Below are positions 22,872 through 34,780 of a DNA stretch of 64,000 nucleotides, one piece after another; the first letter of the stretch is position 1; each line of letters begins with the position of its first letter. Where the stretch lies: contig JALGPX010000003.1 in NCBI GenBank assembly GCA_023515795.1, positions 1 through 64,000 of the forward strand. The letters are read 5' to 3'. The notes under the pieces were generated by a model that did no database searches, was not told the origin of the DNA, and saw only the letters and a program-made list of their open reading frames with translations. The stretch is from Amoeboaphelidium occidentale (taxonomy: Eukaryota > Aphelidiomycota > Aphelidea). The translations under genes and the position numbers were made by a program.

Positions 22872-25800
22872 TCATTCTTTATTCACGGCGTTTTCCTTGT
22901 TTCCGTTACTCTGGAAGAAGTTCTTGAAAGATGTCTGTTGCAGCTTCTTCTTTTTTACTGGATTAGATGTTTTCTGAGAATCTTCGCTTGAATTTTCTTC
23001 TTTAGATGGCTCTGCTGTTCTCTTCCTGAAAGGATTGTTAAAAGGAACTTTTGGAGCAGCATCAACAGGAGAAGATCCTAAATATCAGAGCCGATGGTGT
23101 TAAAAAAGACTTACTTCCGCTATCTTCAGGGAGAGGATCCAATGGAATTGGCGTTTTCTTTGCTGATGAAAAGTTCTCATTAACTTGGATCTTCGACGGG
23201 GCGACAGGGGTAAACTGAGCATCGTTTGATCTGTCTTCGCGGAGCGAGACAGTCGATACACGCCTTTTTGAGAGCTGATCTACATGCACTGGTTGATCTT
23301 CATCTTCCATCTTGTTGAACTTTTCGTTTTTAATTTCCTCAATCCTCTCTGCGACGCTCTTTTCCCCATTTTTACCAGCAAGCTGATAAGCTAAATGCAA
23401 ACTCTTTTCTAAATTTAACATAGAGCATAAGTCGCATGCCAAGATGGAGTTTTTGGATTTCAAAGCCCTCTAAGAAAGATTAAAATGTAAAAGTTAGATT
23501 ACATTGATTTGTTGAAGCAATAGCTTGTCAACTGAACCTTGTCTTCCAGTTATGTCGTAAACATCAACATCAGCTTTCCCGCTTTGAACAGAGTAATCAT
23601 AATGTTCCAGTATAAGAGTTTGACGAAAGCATTGTTCTAAAATAAGTTTCAAGAACTAGTAAAATACCTTGAATGTTGTCAGTGTTCTTTGCTGCTAAAG
23701 GTACAGATAATTGAATATCCGACATGATAGGTTTCGGGAATATAGTTGGCTGACGCTCACCAGCCTTACAGATTATCATCATCATTTCTTCTTCAGTGAC
23801 TCCAACTGGCCAATAAAAGTCTTGTTTTCCATCAATAGCGATTCTCGTATCCAAGATAGGAGTCCACTGATAATCTTCATGGGGAAAAGCCATTCGCAGA
23901 ACGCCTTCGCTGTCATATGAGATAGGAATCGGAACGCTAGAAGCATTTTCAGTAAATCCGATCCAGCAAACGGCAGATGGCTCTTTAGACTTCGTTTTAG
24001 TAGTCGGAAGAGAGTTTAAAGGCGTAACACTTCGTTTCTCCTTAACGTCAACTATTTGAAACTTGTAATGTAGAACGGGAGATAATTCTTGGTAAACGAG
24101 GAATAAATAATCGCCTCGAGAATTCATTGACACAATAGGACAAGTCGACGACGCAGACCATAACATAAGAGGTACACCTAGATTGTTAACATAAAATTAT
24201 GAATTGTACCTGCTTGTGAGTATATCCTCAAGTTATCGAAGCTCGTGTAAACAGCAAACCATCCATTAGTTGATAAAGTCAATACTAAAGCGGTGAGAAA
24301 GCAATTTAGAAGACTTACGCAATGCTTCTTCTCCACCTTCCAATGAGAATTTGATTTCTTGCGACTGAGACCAGCTGTCGAATGATTTGAAAAATATTGT
24401 ACTAGACAAATCATCATCCTTCTTGTAAGGAGACGCAAACAGACAGCCATCTTGTCCGAGAGATGCTAAATGAAATCCAAATGTGTCCTTGAAATGCATG
24501 TTTCTTCCTTGACTAACATCATGAAAATCAATTTCAACCATGTTTTCCCCAGTTGTGCTTGTGCTAGTTGATACAATACCGACCAAATTGTAGCAGAGGT
24601 ATCTCTTTTGGTGATTAGCAGTAAACTCAGTAGCGTTTGGTTGTATATACTTGACTGGTGCTATGCTCAATGTAGAAACCGACGTAATTGGCTTTGTTTT
24701 TGACACAGGTTTTGATCTCTTCACATATTTCTCGACTAAATGTTGTTCCCCTTCGCTGTACTCCACAAAATCATCTAAATCTGATCCATTATCGTACATA
24801 ACATCATCATCGTCGTCTTCATCCTCATGTAAATCTTTAAGAGAAACGATATCTTCCATTTCTTCGTCTTCATCGTCAACCTTCTCAGCTTCTTGGGAAA
24901 CAAAATCAGACTTCATTTTCTTATTCTTAGACACAGTTTCCATTTTCTTTTCAACCTTTTGCCCACTATTTAGATGACCTTGTCCTGCAGGAACATTATT
25001 GCTAGTCTCGACTAACTCATGCTTTGCAAAATCAGAAGCTGGAACTGGCTTTTCCCAAACAGTTAGTTGCCCATTTTGATCTGTAGCAACAAGCATGTTT
25101 AATGCTGGATGAAACTTCGCATTGACTAGTTGAGCATCTTCGGACTCTAATTCGTTGATTATTTGCTTCTCGTTGACATTCCAAATAAACAGACACTTCT
25201 CGTTTCCTCCTAGAAGATATCGTTTATCCGCAGACCAGTCGACAAATTTAATCTAACAACAATTAATCAAAGTTTCATAAAAGATTACATCTTCTTGTGA
25301 TTTCAATATGATCCCTGCTTCTTTATACTGATGCGCATCAAAGAAGTGTATTTCCTTTTGAGCAGGAACAGCAAGATACTTTCCATCGGCTGAGTAACTC
25401 ACAGAATAAAAATAATCCTCAGGAATTAGCTTTTCTCGAGTGGCATCTTCAATTTGATGAATAAGCTCTTTGGAGTTAACGGAGTACACCAACACTGAAC
25501 CATCTGAACATAAAACACTCAATGACTTGCTATCTGGCGAAAACCCACAGAAACAACCAGAGCTCTTGATTCCTTGTAGAGCATGTCCTTTAGCTTCTCC
25601 TTTCTCAGGATTATCATATAAGCTTGAGATTTCAAACAGTTTCAACATCATATCGCTACACCATTAATACTGAGAGCCAAATGAATTTACTCAGAAGCGA
25701 CAGCCACCCATTTTCCGTTAGGAGAAATTGCCACGCCGCGAACAGGCAGTGTTGCCCTCATAAGAACTTGAGCTACTTCACCCGTTTCGATGTCGTAAAC

Positions 25801-26087
25801 AGCTGCTTCTTCATCGGAACCACAAATGCACAGATTTTTGTTACTGTCTGCAGCATACAATACCAAATTACTGTCCATCTCTTTAGGTCTCTCATGGATG
25901 ACCTTCGACCCTTCTACTGGAAACACTTTGGCATATGTGTCTTCTGAAACAGTTATGCAAGAGCTTTAGAAGTTTCAGCACTTGAACGGTAAAAATCTTA
26001 CTTTCCGTCCTTGGATATTGTACAGAATGTTCTTCCGACGGTATGCGCATAATTAGGTCCAATAATTTCTCCGCTTTTAGCTTTCAT
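22872..26087 (-). CDS. CTF4: Replisome adaptor Ctf4 / AND-1 (WDHD1)
   Basis: Nine exons with eight introns of 31-38 nt; the exon lengths sum to 2,940 nt, or 979 residues, with every frame matching. Order: N-terminal WD40 propeller (about residues 1-310; for example GFSPDSKSLSVLCSDGSVLV and TDQNGQLTVWE), an acidic linker (DDEDEEMEDIV), and the SepB-type propeller (RYLCYNLVGIVSTS, FHDVSQGRNM, WTPILDTR, YWPVG). A helical domain follows (QGSVDKLLLQQINRALKSKN, then ACDLCSML), and finally a disordered tail with a PIP-box-like QTSFKNFF near the C-terminus. Ctf4 trimers link the CMG helicase to DNA polymerase alpha and cohesion factors. Exons: 26002-26087, 25691-25963, 25289-25655, 24319-25252, 24210-24284, 23668-24177, 23503-23636, 23115-23469, 22872-23077. 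Its stop is 18 bp from the cullin stop. Confidence 0.93.
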
Positions 26088-26286
26088 CTTTAGCTTTCAG
26101 GACTGTTTTGATATCGTAAACAACAAACATTGAAGCAGGCACGGACCTTGTTAAAGCTGCGACCAAGGAGCGCTAAACGCGTTAGATATTCTTTTGCATT
26201 CGCCCTTAAGCACTCTTCTATTTGATATCTCGAGGTGAAACGGCTGAATCCTCCTTTGACAGTTTTTTTTGCATTTTCATTGAAGC

Positions 26287-26539
26287 ATGAACTCGCAACC
26301 ACAAGCGCCTTCGAATGCCGTCCTGTACATTTGCGGAGGTAAACTGTGATCGCTTTGAGATGATAAACTGAGAATTTTTGTAGAATGCGGATTAGACACT
26401 GCCGTTAGACCAAAAGAACCGATCAAATGCAAAGAATGTGGATACAGAATTCTTTACAAGAAGAGAACGCGCAATAGTAACGATTTTTTGATTAATGAAA
26501 GTATTTATTGTTTTAGTTGTTCAGTACGAAGCTCGATAA
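26287..26539 (+). CDS. RPB12: RNA polymerases I, II and III shared subunit RPB12 (ABC10-alpha)
   Basis: Three tiny exons (26287-26338, 26384-26476, 26517-26539) with introns of 45 and 40 nt give 55 residues, normal for this subunit. The zinc site is intact: YICGECGLD...[17 protein letters not shown] (two CxxC pairs). The last exon supplies the conserved C-terminus IVQYEAR. The unspliced frame would instead run past the second intron and lose that ending, so splicing is strongly supported. RPB12 is needed for assembly and open-complex stability of all three nuclear RNA polymerases. It starts 199 bp from the divergent Ctf4 gene, and its stop is 39 bp from the convergent dynein gene. Confidence 0.95.
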
Positions 26540-26578
26540 TAAAAGTATCTTATGATTTCTGTACATCTGTGTGTTTCT

Positions 26579-28518
26579 TTATTGTCCCACTTTGTCTTCG
26601 CTGGAGTTTAGAAATCGTTGCAGCACAGTATAATCATCATGTTTCACTTGGGAAAACTCTGCTCCTACTTTAGCTACATGAACTTGTCCTTCACTTGTAC
26701 CGACTGCGATACGATTAGATCCCCAAGCAAGCTTATTGATTGCATGACCATTTCCAAAGTTCAGTGTTGACACCGGGTTCTCGCGATCCGTATTAATATT
26801 CCACAGTGAAAGGTTTCCGGTAGCATCACCAGCTGCAAACACCGCTGGATGACTGGGACTCCATGAGACATCGTAAACGTAGTCAGAGAATGATTCGAAA
26901 CTCATGACTTCTACCAAAGAAACAGAAGATCTTTTGGAGACTCGCTTCCATAATTTCACTGTCCAGTCAAAAGAACTTGTAAGAAAATGATTAGAAAAGT
27001 TGACAGGGCCCTGAGCAGAGTGAAAGTCAAGGCCGGAAATTGGTCCTTGATGACCTCTAACTTCTTTGCTTCTGATACCGGCTTTTCTAACAAATCAATC
27101 GATTCTTCGGTGTTCAAATAATTACCCTCCAGCTGCAGCGAACCGACTGCCTTCCAACAAAATTCCGGATTCTGTTCCAATTATAAATGCAGAGCTATCA
27201 TTCTCTGGGAAGTCACAAGCAGTTACAGAAATATCTAAGCATAAATTCTGCAATCTTCTAGAAATAACCTTTAGTCTCTGTGAGCGTTGAAATAATGTCC
27301 AGCTTATCGACGGGTTTAGCCAACATATCAAACTGCCATGAGCACATCAAGCCATCTGATGAAACAGTAACTAGATCATGAGCATTTTGTGTACCGACAA
27401 TTTTTGATGAGTAAACTGGATGAGAATGACCATCGGACAAAGGACTCTTTAGAACCGGAAGTGATTTTGCTCTAGTATCAAACAAGAGCACTTGACCTGA
27501 ATAAGTTGTAGCAATTATAAAATTTGGATGATATGGAGAAAACACTGCACTTGTAATTGAAGAGCTGCTCTCAAAAACGAACTCTGGTCGAGTCTGTAGA
27601 TGAACATTCCAAACCAAAACGACACCATCTGAATCATAGTTGCTTTGCTGCGAAGATTTGTCATAAGCAGCAAGACAAAGTTCACCGTACTACACTTATC
27701 AAAAAAATAAATGCAAATTTTTACCTTTGGAGACCATTCAAGGGCTGTACATGTTCGACCAGAGGTCCACCTATCGTCAGAGAAACTGATCATCGGAGTA
27801 AGACCATTATTATCCTTATCTGACACTTCATCCGTTAAAGTATAGTCTCTAATAAAAACGCTCTTCTCGTGTAACGCCTTTTCTATAAGTTTGGAAGTCC
27901 TGTCAAAGAACGAAGAGAATTCCTCAGATGCGACAATCGATGAAACCTGTTCCTCTGTCAACTCCACCCGTTTGCGGTCTTCTGTTTTACTTGTGGAATC
28001 ATCCTTTAAAGGACTCTGTGCTTCAGCGTGCTTCTCTGAGCTGAGTTTCGTAGAAGTCTCTGTGCCCACATTAACATCGACTGCAGCTTTATCTTCCTCA
28101 CTTTCATCATCTTCAGGAGGCGTAACTTGAACTTCTTTTTCATACGAAATTTTCTCTTTGGGCGCAATATCGAAAACAGAAACTGTTTCCTCCTTTAGCG
28201 TGGGTCTGTACCTTTGCTGGACAGGAAAATCAGACAGAGTTCCGGAAGCAGCCGAGGCAGATGGAGACTCATTCATCTTGTCTACTGAACCAGAGACGGG
28301 CGTACTGCCGACTATTGAAGCAACCAAATCATCCACTTCTTGTAAAGATATTGCGCTCGACTAAATTCAGTTGCTGGCGTAGCATTTAAATTTACTTTTA
28401 CAGGCGCTGAAACATGTGGAGTTGAAGAGGGGGCTGGGGCTGCTTTCCTCTCTTCCCTTGCCTTCCTAAGTTCCGCTAATTTCTGTCTTTTAAGTTCCAA
28501 CTCTGTTTTACGGTCCAT
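26579..28518 (-). CDS. DYNC1I: Cytoplasmic dynein 1 intermediate chain
   Basis: Five exons (28402-28518, 27725-28360, 27269-27689, 27126-27234, 26579-27086) with introns of 41, 35, 34 and 39 nt give 596 residues. It starts with the charged helix [20 protein letters not shown] that binds dynactin p150Glued. A Ser/Glu-rich linker follows, then the conserved segment [20 protein letters not shown], and a WD40 propeller ([60 protein letters not shown]). The frame joins rebuild the vertebrate pattern closely. The protein attaches cargo and dynactin to the dynein heavy chain. A dynactin p24 gene lies 5.5 kb away. Confidence 0.95.
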
Positions 28519-28687
28519 TTCAACTTGATCGTTTCAGGGAAAGAAAGAGCACATTGCGGAACATAGACAGAAAATCACTTTACCTCTGAACTGCCTTAAT
28601 TTAAGTATCTACGATTATCCGCCGTAATATCGCCACCTGAAACGTGATCTGAAGCGCGTGGTGCTCTGGCGAAATGATGTCACGGCG

Positions 28688-29930
<1,243 letters not shown>

Positions 29931-29998
29931 GACAAAGTAATAAATTGGCTCCACATTTGTCTGTCGGAAGATTTCTAAACGTGAATTTGCATTGCGAC

Positions 29999-30214
29999 AT
30001 GGAAGAGATTGAGCGTGAGACACTGCAAGAATTTAAAGCGCAGGCGTTATCACTTAAGCAAAACATTATCGAGTTTCTGGCATTGAGACCAGAACATAAT
30101 TCCAAAGAGAAATTCTCTGTGACTGTAGAAAAGAAGCTGGATAGTTTAAATCAGATGGTGGAAGATTTAAACGCAGACGCGGCACAAATCAGAGGTAAAG
30201 CTGGAGGATTTTAG
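29999..30214 (+). CDS. Small coiled-coil protein of unknown function
   Basis: An uninterrupted frame of 71 residues from ATG 29999 to the stop at 30214. The composition is strongly helical and charged (EEIERETLQEFKAQALSLKQ, then VEKKLDSLNQMVEDLN), ending in GKAGGF. The size and heptad-like leucines resemble small subunits of multi-protein complexes (Mediator, DASH, BLOC-type), but no family is recognisable. It lies 68 bp after ferrochelatase on the same strand and could have its own promoter in that short space, or be an alternative 3' part. Its coding status rests on length and composition only. Confidence 0.5.
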   Translation: MEEIERETLQEFKAQALSLKQNIIEFLALRPEHNSKEKFSVTVEKKLDSLNQMVEDLNADAAQIRGKAGGF

Positions 30215-30460
30215 ACTTATCGCGTAGAAATACTTCAGAAATGATGTGTAGAGGTTTTAATAAATGTTTTTTGTATGTTACTGTAGAAACTGTAATGCTC
30301 AATTTGAATTGTGGCTAGAGCGCCGCAACGCTGTTTCAAGCCATAAGCAACGATGCTGGTAACTTCATATCCGCTTAAAAGGCATTAGGGCCACGATATT
30401 TCGAACCGTTACATCCTATAAGGCATCCTGTTACCTCTGTTTCCGCGTTATCTTTTTACA

Positions 30461-31054
30461 ATGGCAAACCAAGCCGCAAAGAAGATTGCACAGGAAAATA
30501 CCCGAATACTCAGCGTCCTTACTTATGGTTTCATAATTATTCATGTAAAATATTTCAGTTAGAGGTTCTTTAACACTTTAAAAGGCACTTTACTGGTTCG
30601 TAAGGATATTATTCTACAGGGGAATAACGGAGAATACTGAGCTTGTAATATATGGCTCTAGTTCATTACTATCGCTGTTCTTGTTTGCTCAACTCAGAAA
30701 TATGGGAAAGCCCAAATACGGCGAAAGAGGTGAACTGTTATCAGAGGGCTATGACTTGAATTCGCCAGGGATTGTAGAGTAAGACATGCTAATTTTTCGA
30801 TCTCACACAAGCGTAGATACATGCTGGATACGATTTATGTCACGTGGTTAGCTCAGATAGTTTCATTGTTTTGGTCTTACGGTTGGTGGTTACTTAGTCT
30901 GGTTCCATTGTATTTGTTATTCACAGGAGCTAAATCTTTCTTGTTACCAATGCTACTCAACTCCTCAAGCCCTGCAGCTCCATATCCAACGTCGAAGCGC
31001 GCAGAGAAGAAGAAGGCCAATGAAGGAAAAGTTAAAGTCAAATATTCACGATGA
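30461..31054 (+). CDS. SND2: TMEM208 / SND2 family ER membrane protein
   Basis: Three exons (30461-30544, 30585-30778, 30817-31054; introns 40 and 38 nt) give 171 residues, the usual size. An amphipathic N-terminus (MANQAAKKIAQENTRILSVL) leads into hydrophobic segments. The central family motif is LSEGYDLNSPGIVEYMLDTI, rebuilt across the second splice, followed by two more membrane segments (WLAQIVSLFWSYGWWLLSLV and PLYLLFTGAKSFLLP). The C-terminal tail is Lys-rich (SKRAEKKKANEGKVKVKYSR). In yeast Snd2 works in the SRP-independent pathway that targets proteins to the ER. Assignment is based on the family motif, topology and length. Confidence 0.9.
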
Positions 31055-31087
31055 TTATTTGAAATAAACTCCGTGGCTCGTCTATTA

Positions 31088-31306
31088 ATGCAACCTTCTC
31101 ATAGCTATCAAGACCCCGTTCATTTAAAAACTAGAAACCAAACTGTGATCGCACCATCATTATTTGCTGCTGTTGGTCTGGAGGAAGCACGGCTATTTGA
31201 TCAGGTGTCATTTGAAGCACTTGAAACAATGCGCTCTACACAAATCGCGATTAGCACGTTAGAACAGAAAGATAAATTACTCTTTGAGGTTCAGGAATAT
31301 GGCTGA
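31088..31306 (+). CDS. Possible small helical protein, overlapping the 3' end of CstF64 antisense
   Basis: A 72-residue frame from ATG 31088 to the stop at 31306, beginning 33 bp after the TMEM208 stop. The sequence looks protein-like (SLFAAVGLEEARLFDQVSFE, then [13 protein letters not shown]), with a helical, acidic C-terminal half. Its last 56 bp overlap, on the opposite strand, the end of the CstF64-like gene. I recognise no family. It could be a real small gene, a 3' UTR ORF of TMEM208, or chance. Confidence 0.35.
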   Translation: MQPSHSYQDPVHLKTRNQTVIAPSLFAAVGLEEARLFDQVSFEALETMRSTQIAISTLEQKDKLLFEVQEYG

Positions 31307-32156
31307 GATCAGGCAACATTGGGCCAGCAACAGGCGGAGGAACATTTCCGTAACCCATCATTGGTGCAGCAGGCTGTATTGGCTGTGTAGGCGGTTGCTG
31401 CATTGCTGATTCTTGAATCTTCTGAACAACCCTCTGGACAACATTTGGATTAACAACTTTCAAAATAATACACGCCTGAAATAAAGCATTGCAGAGTTGT
31501 GGATTCTTCTGCAGGAAATCTTTTGCTTGCTCTGGATCCTTCTCAATCTGATCCTTCATATCAGACAACACATTCAGCAACTCATTAGGGTTCATTGTAT
31601 TTAAAACGGAAGCTATAGCATCGTAAGGTACGGGCCCTGATGCACCTGCACCAAGTGCTCCCATAGCTGGGGCTTGTTGTACACCATAATTCATTTGCAT
31701 TGAAGGCATTTGGTGTTGCATGGGCATTCCATAGCCTCCCTGCATTCCGTAGCCTTGCTGAGGTGGATAATTCATCTGCTGTTGTTGTTGCGGTTGTCTG
31801 CCTCCTGTTTGTCTTCCTGTCCTTGAACTCCTCTACATGACAAATTAGTCCATCCTCTATTTCCTTTGAACAAAAAGAATTACATCGTTATTCGCACTAG
31901 CCGCGTCATTCTCCGCATAATCAACTCTCAGAGTTCTTCCATTGACTTCAAAGTTTGCTAAATTCCTCACGGCGCTCGCTGCTGTTTCCGCGTCGTGATA
32001 CTCCAAGAATCCAAAGCCTTTCGGTTTACCAGTTTCCTTATCGCTCACAAGTCTAAAGGCTTTCACTGGTCCACATTGACTAAATATAGAAACGACTTGT
32101 TCCTCAGGCACATCATATGGAATATTTCCAATGAACAAAGTGTTTCCTTTTCCCAT
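31251..32156 (-). CDS. RNA15: Cleavage stimulation factor 64-kDa subunit (CstF64 / RNA15)
   Basis: Two exons (31884-32156 and 31251-31832; intron 51 nt) give 284 residues. One N-terminal RRM has RNP2 LFIGNIPY and RNP1 KGFGFLEY, with the CstF64-like pattern [20 protein letters not shown] Gln/Arg/Gly linker follows, then the hinge domain ([20 protein letters not shown] and [15 protein letters not shown]), which binds CstF77/Rna14. The C-terminal domain is very short: the protein ends soon after [19 protein letters not shown], so the three-helix CTD of the family is reduced or degenerate. It binds U/GU-rich RNA downstream of poly(A) sites in 3'-end formation. Confidence 0.9.
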
Positions 32157-32229
32157 TTCGCTATCACAAAACAAAGATGGTGATTTGCAGTTCGACGTTT
32201 CAAGATTTAACTCCAACGTAGTTTTATTC

Positions 32230-33783
32230 TTAGTAGGACCAGAGCCATTCCCTGATGTTGTCCATTGTTCCAAATTTCTCAACAACGAACGCACAGCTCT
32301 TTGATAATACACGCAAAAGATCCTTGTTAATGTTATCTAAATCATCGCAAGCTTGATGATAGCAAGGATCATATGGAACATTTGCGAGACCACCAAATCT
32401 TCTTTGTTCTTCAACAGTCTTCTTAGAACCAGCACCATTCGCAACGCCACCAGCTGGAATGCCATTGCTTACAAATGAGTTTTGATCTTCTCCGGTATGA
32501 ATTTGACCTGTCGCATAATTTGAATGGTATATGGTGCCTTTAGTATCATCAGAATCAAAGTACTCTGCATAAGACTGTGTGATCTTCATAGATGGTTCTT
32601 TCAAAGTTGCGTTTCTTGCAGTGTTTCCATCTCGAACAATTGGAATACCATTGGAACTGCCAAGCATATCTTGATTAACATACAAAACGACCTTTTCTTT
32701 CTCCGCTGGGTTAGAATTCAAGTAAGCATTGTAGACTTTTGAACCAATTAAGCCAGCTTCTTCTGCACTGAACCAAACAAATCTTAGTTTGTTTTTAAGC
32801 TTTTTGTTCAAACCAGTCTTGTACAATTGTAAGAAAACTTCTAAGATCGTTGAAGAGCCGCTACCATCATCAATAACACCAGGACCAGCAGCAACCGAAT
32901 CCAAATGAGCTCCAACCATGACAACTGAATTAGCATCTCCTTCTCTAGTCTCACATATGACATTGAATGTATCAACGGCATCTGCTCCAATTTCATCTGT
33001 TACTTCCACATCAAGTAGAAACTCTGTGTCCTTCTTAGAGAAATACATACCAAGAGAAGGATTATTCATGATAAACAGAAGACCCTTCTTATCAACTAGC
33101 GATTTCAGTTCTTGATCAAATTCCTTTCTCTCGCTGCCTTCAAATGTAGCGAAAGCCCAAGCTTCAGCTGGTCCCATATCACGCAAAACTGCAACCACGC
33201 CGGCTTTCTCGGCCAAATCTAGTGAATCTTCAATTGAGCATTCTTCATGGGCCAAATTATAAGCAAATGATACAGCGTGACCTTCAGGAATAGTCTGATA
33301 TTCTTCGAAAGAACAGAATAGCTTGTCAGCACGATAGACTTTCAGGCCTTGTTGTTTGGCTTCCTGAAAACTGTAAACAATTGCATCATCAGGTCCAATA
33401 TTAACAGGGGCACCATTATCGCTGGACTTTAAATTCAGAGAATACATTGTTCGACCAGTGTAAGGAAAAGGCATGGTACTTAGCTGACAATCTGTCTGTT
33501 CTTGTAACTGCTTGATCACATATGCAGCACTAGCATTGAAGCCTTTTTCTACATGACGAGATCCTTTGCCTTCATTCATGGCAATTTTGTATAGCGCTTC
33601 CAAGTGTCTAATGATTCCGTCAGGGGTAACTTTTTGATACAATGGAACATTGATAGAATGTTTCAACCAAGCGAAAGAACTGATATCTTCGTAAAAGTAA
33701 AGAACCAAACTTAATAGCAACAACTGAAGTGTAGCAGCCTTAAGGTAAATTGCATTAATGTTGTTGAATTGTTGTAACTTCAT
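32230..33783 (-). CDS. Secreted or vacuolar M28-family zinc aminopeptidase
   Basis: A single exon of 517 residues. The N-terminus has one hydrophobic segment ([16 protein letters not shown]) that acts as a signal peptide or signal anchor. Residues about 130-270 look like a PA-type insert domain. The M28 metal site is complete: [13 protein letters not shown] (His, Asp), VIDDGSGS (Asp), [10 protein letters not shown] (catalytic Glu plus metal Glu), VNQDMLGSS (Asp) and [10 protein letters not shown] (His). The family cleaves N-terminal amino acids and uses two zinc ions; vacuolar aminopeptidase Y (APE3) is the closest well-known type. A role in protein turnover or nutrient digestion is inferred. 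The gene is intronless, unlike most neighbours. Confidence 0.9.
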   Translation of the reverse strand: MKLQQFNNINAIYLKAATLQLLLLSLVLYFYEDISSFAWLKHSINVPLYQKVTPDGIIRHLEALYKIAMNEGKGSRHVEKGFNASAAYVIKQLQEQTDCQLSTMPFPYTGRTMYSLNLKSSDNGAPVNIGPDDAIVYSFQEAKQQGLKVYRADKLFCSFEEYQTIPEGHAVSFAYNLAHEECSIEDSLDLAEKAGVVAVLRDMGPAEAWAFATFEGSERKEFDQELKSLVDKKGLLFIMNNPSLGMYFSKKDTEFLLDVEVTDEIGADAVDTFNVICETREGDANSVVMVGAHLDSVAAGPGVIDDGSGSSTILEVFLQLYKTGLNKKLKNKLRFVWFSAEEAGLIGSKVYNAYLNSNPAEKEKVVLYVNQDMLGSSNGIPIVRDGNTARNATLKEPSMKITQSYAEYFDSDDTKGTIYHSNYATGQIHTGEDQNSFVSNGIPAGGVANGAGSKKTVEEQRRFGGLANVPYDPCYHQACDDLDNINKDLLRVLSKSCAFVVEKFGTMDNIREWLWSY

Positions 33784-33980
33784 TCTGTTGAAAGGCTTGT
33801 TAGCGAGTGTGATGCAAGCAAAACTATAAATAACACGCGGGGTTTAGAAGAGTGAAACTTCGCAACACTCTAAGACGCACCGTAAACTATTGAAACAAAT
33901 CTGTAAGGTCCGTTTAAAGAGCTGTAATGATAAAAGCTCACGCTCTATCGCTCAAATTCACCTGAAGCATTTTTCTTCGA

Positions 33981-34677
33981 ATGTCGTCGCTAAACTTGGA
34001 AAGATTAGAGGAAAGACTGGAGCGACTGGAACGGTCGGTGCTGCTGAAAAACCGGGCAGGCGTGGAAGAATCTGAATTAACGATGCCTCAGAGGGCTACC
34101 AGGATTCAGACCATTCTGGAAGAAGCAGCTGCATCAGAGAAACCAATTAGAGACTTCTTAAAAAAATGTAATTCCTTTCTGAAGCTATTAGAAGCCCATA
34201 CTGAATATTAAGATCATTCTTTACTTGAAATATTCCCACAATTATCTCCAACAGATTCCGTAGAGAACATGGATACTTTGAACGCAGAAGAATTTGAACC
34301 TCTGGAAGTCTCAAAAGCAAAAGCTGAAATTGCATTACTGAAACAGAATGATCTAAAGACAATTGATAAGTTACTTAAGCAGGTTGATCTTCTTAAAGAT
34401 TACACGGATTTACCTTCAGCATTAGGTACTCTATTGTTTAAATAACTGTTACTAACATGATCAGATTTAAGGAGAATGCAACAAGAGTTTTCTGATAAGT
34501 TGCATAAACATCATTACCAGAATGATGAAGCTGAGCGTATTTCTCAGTTACTTATGACTGTAGCTCAAAGGCATTATAAATTGGTAAGCATTGTTTCAGC
34601 ATGGAATGTAATCCTTTTGGTAGAATCAATTAGTGTCACAGTATTTAGTATCGCTAAGTGAAGCCAAGGAGAAATAA
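33981..34677 (+). CDS. DCTN3: Dynactin subunit 3 (p24) homologue
   Basis: Four exons (33981-34167, 34213-34425, 34465-34583, 34642-34677; introns 45, 39 and 58 nt) give 184 residues, almost exactly the length of animal DCTN3. The start SSLNLERLEERLERLERSV matches the family's N-terminal heptad helix. The rest is helical throughout (SKAKAEIALLKQNDLKTIDK and DEAERISQLLMTVAQRHY) and ends SLSEAKEK. The similarity is weak in sequence but good in length, order of helices and coil pattern. p24 sits in the dynactin shoulder with p150Glued and dynamitin. The last 3' splice site (34641) is the least certain, because a nearer AG (34632) would end the protein after a few residues. Confidence 0.68.
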
Positions 34678-34780
34678 AACATGATATCGCTCTATTAAGG
34701 CGTACCTTGGAATGTCTTCGAAATCAGCTCAAACCTTCCGCGCTTGACAACTTCTCTTTTTCGAAACAACAACAGCAGCA

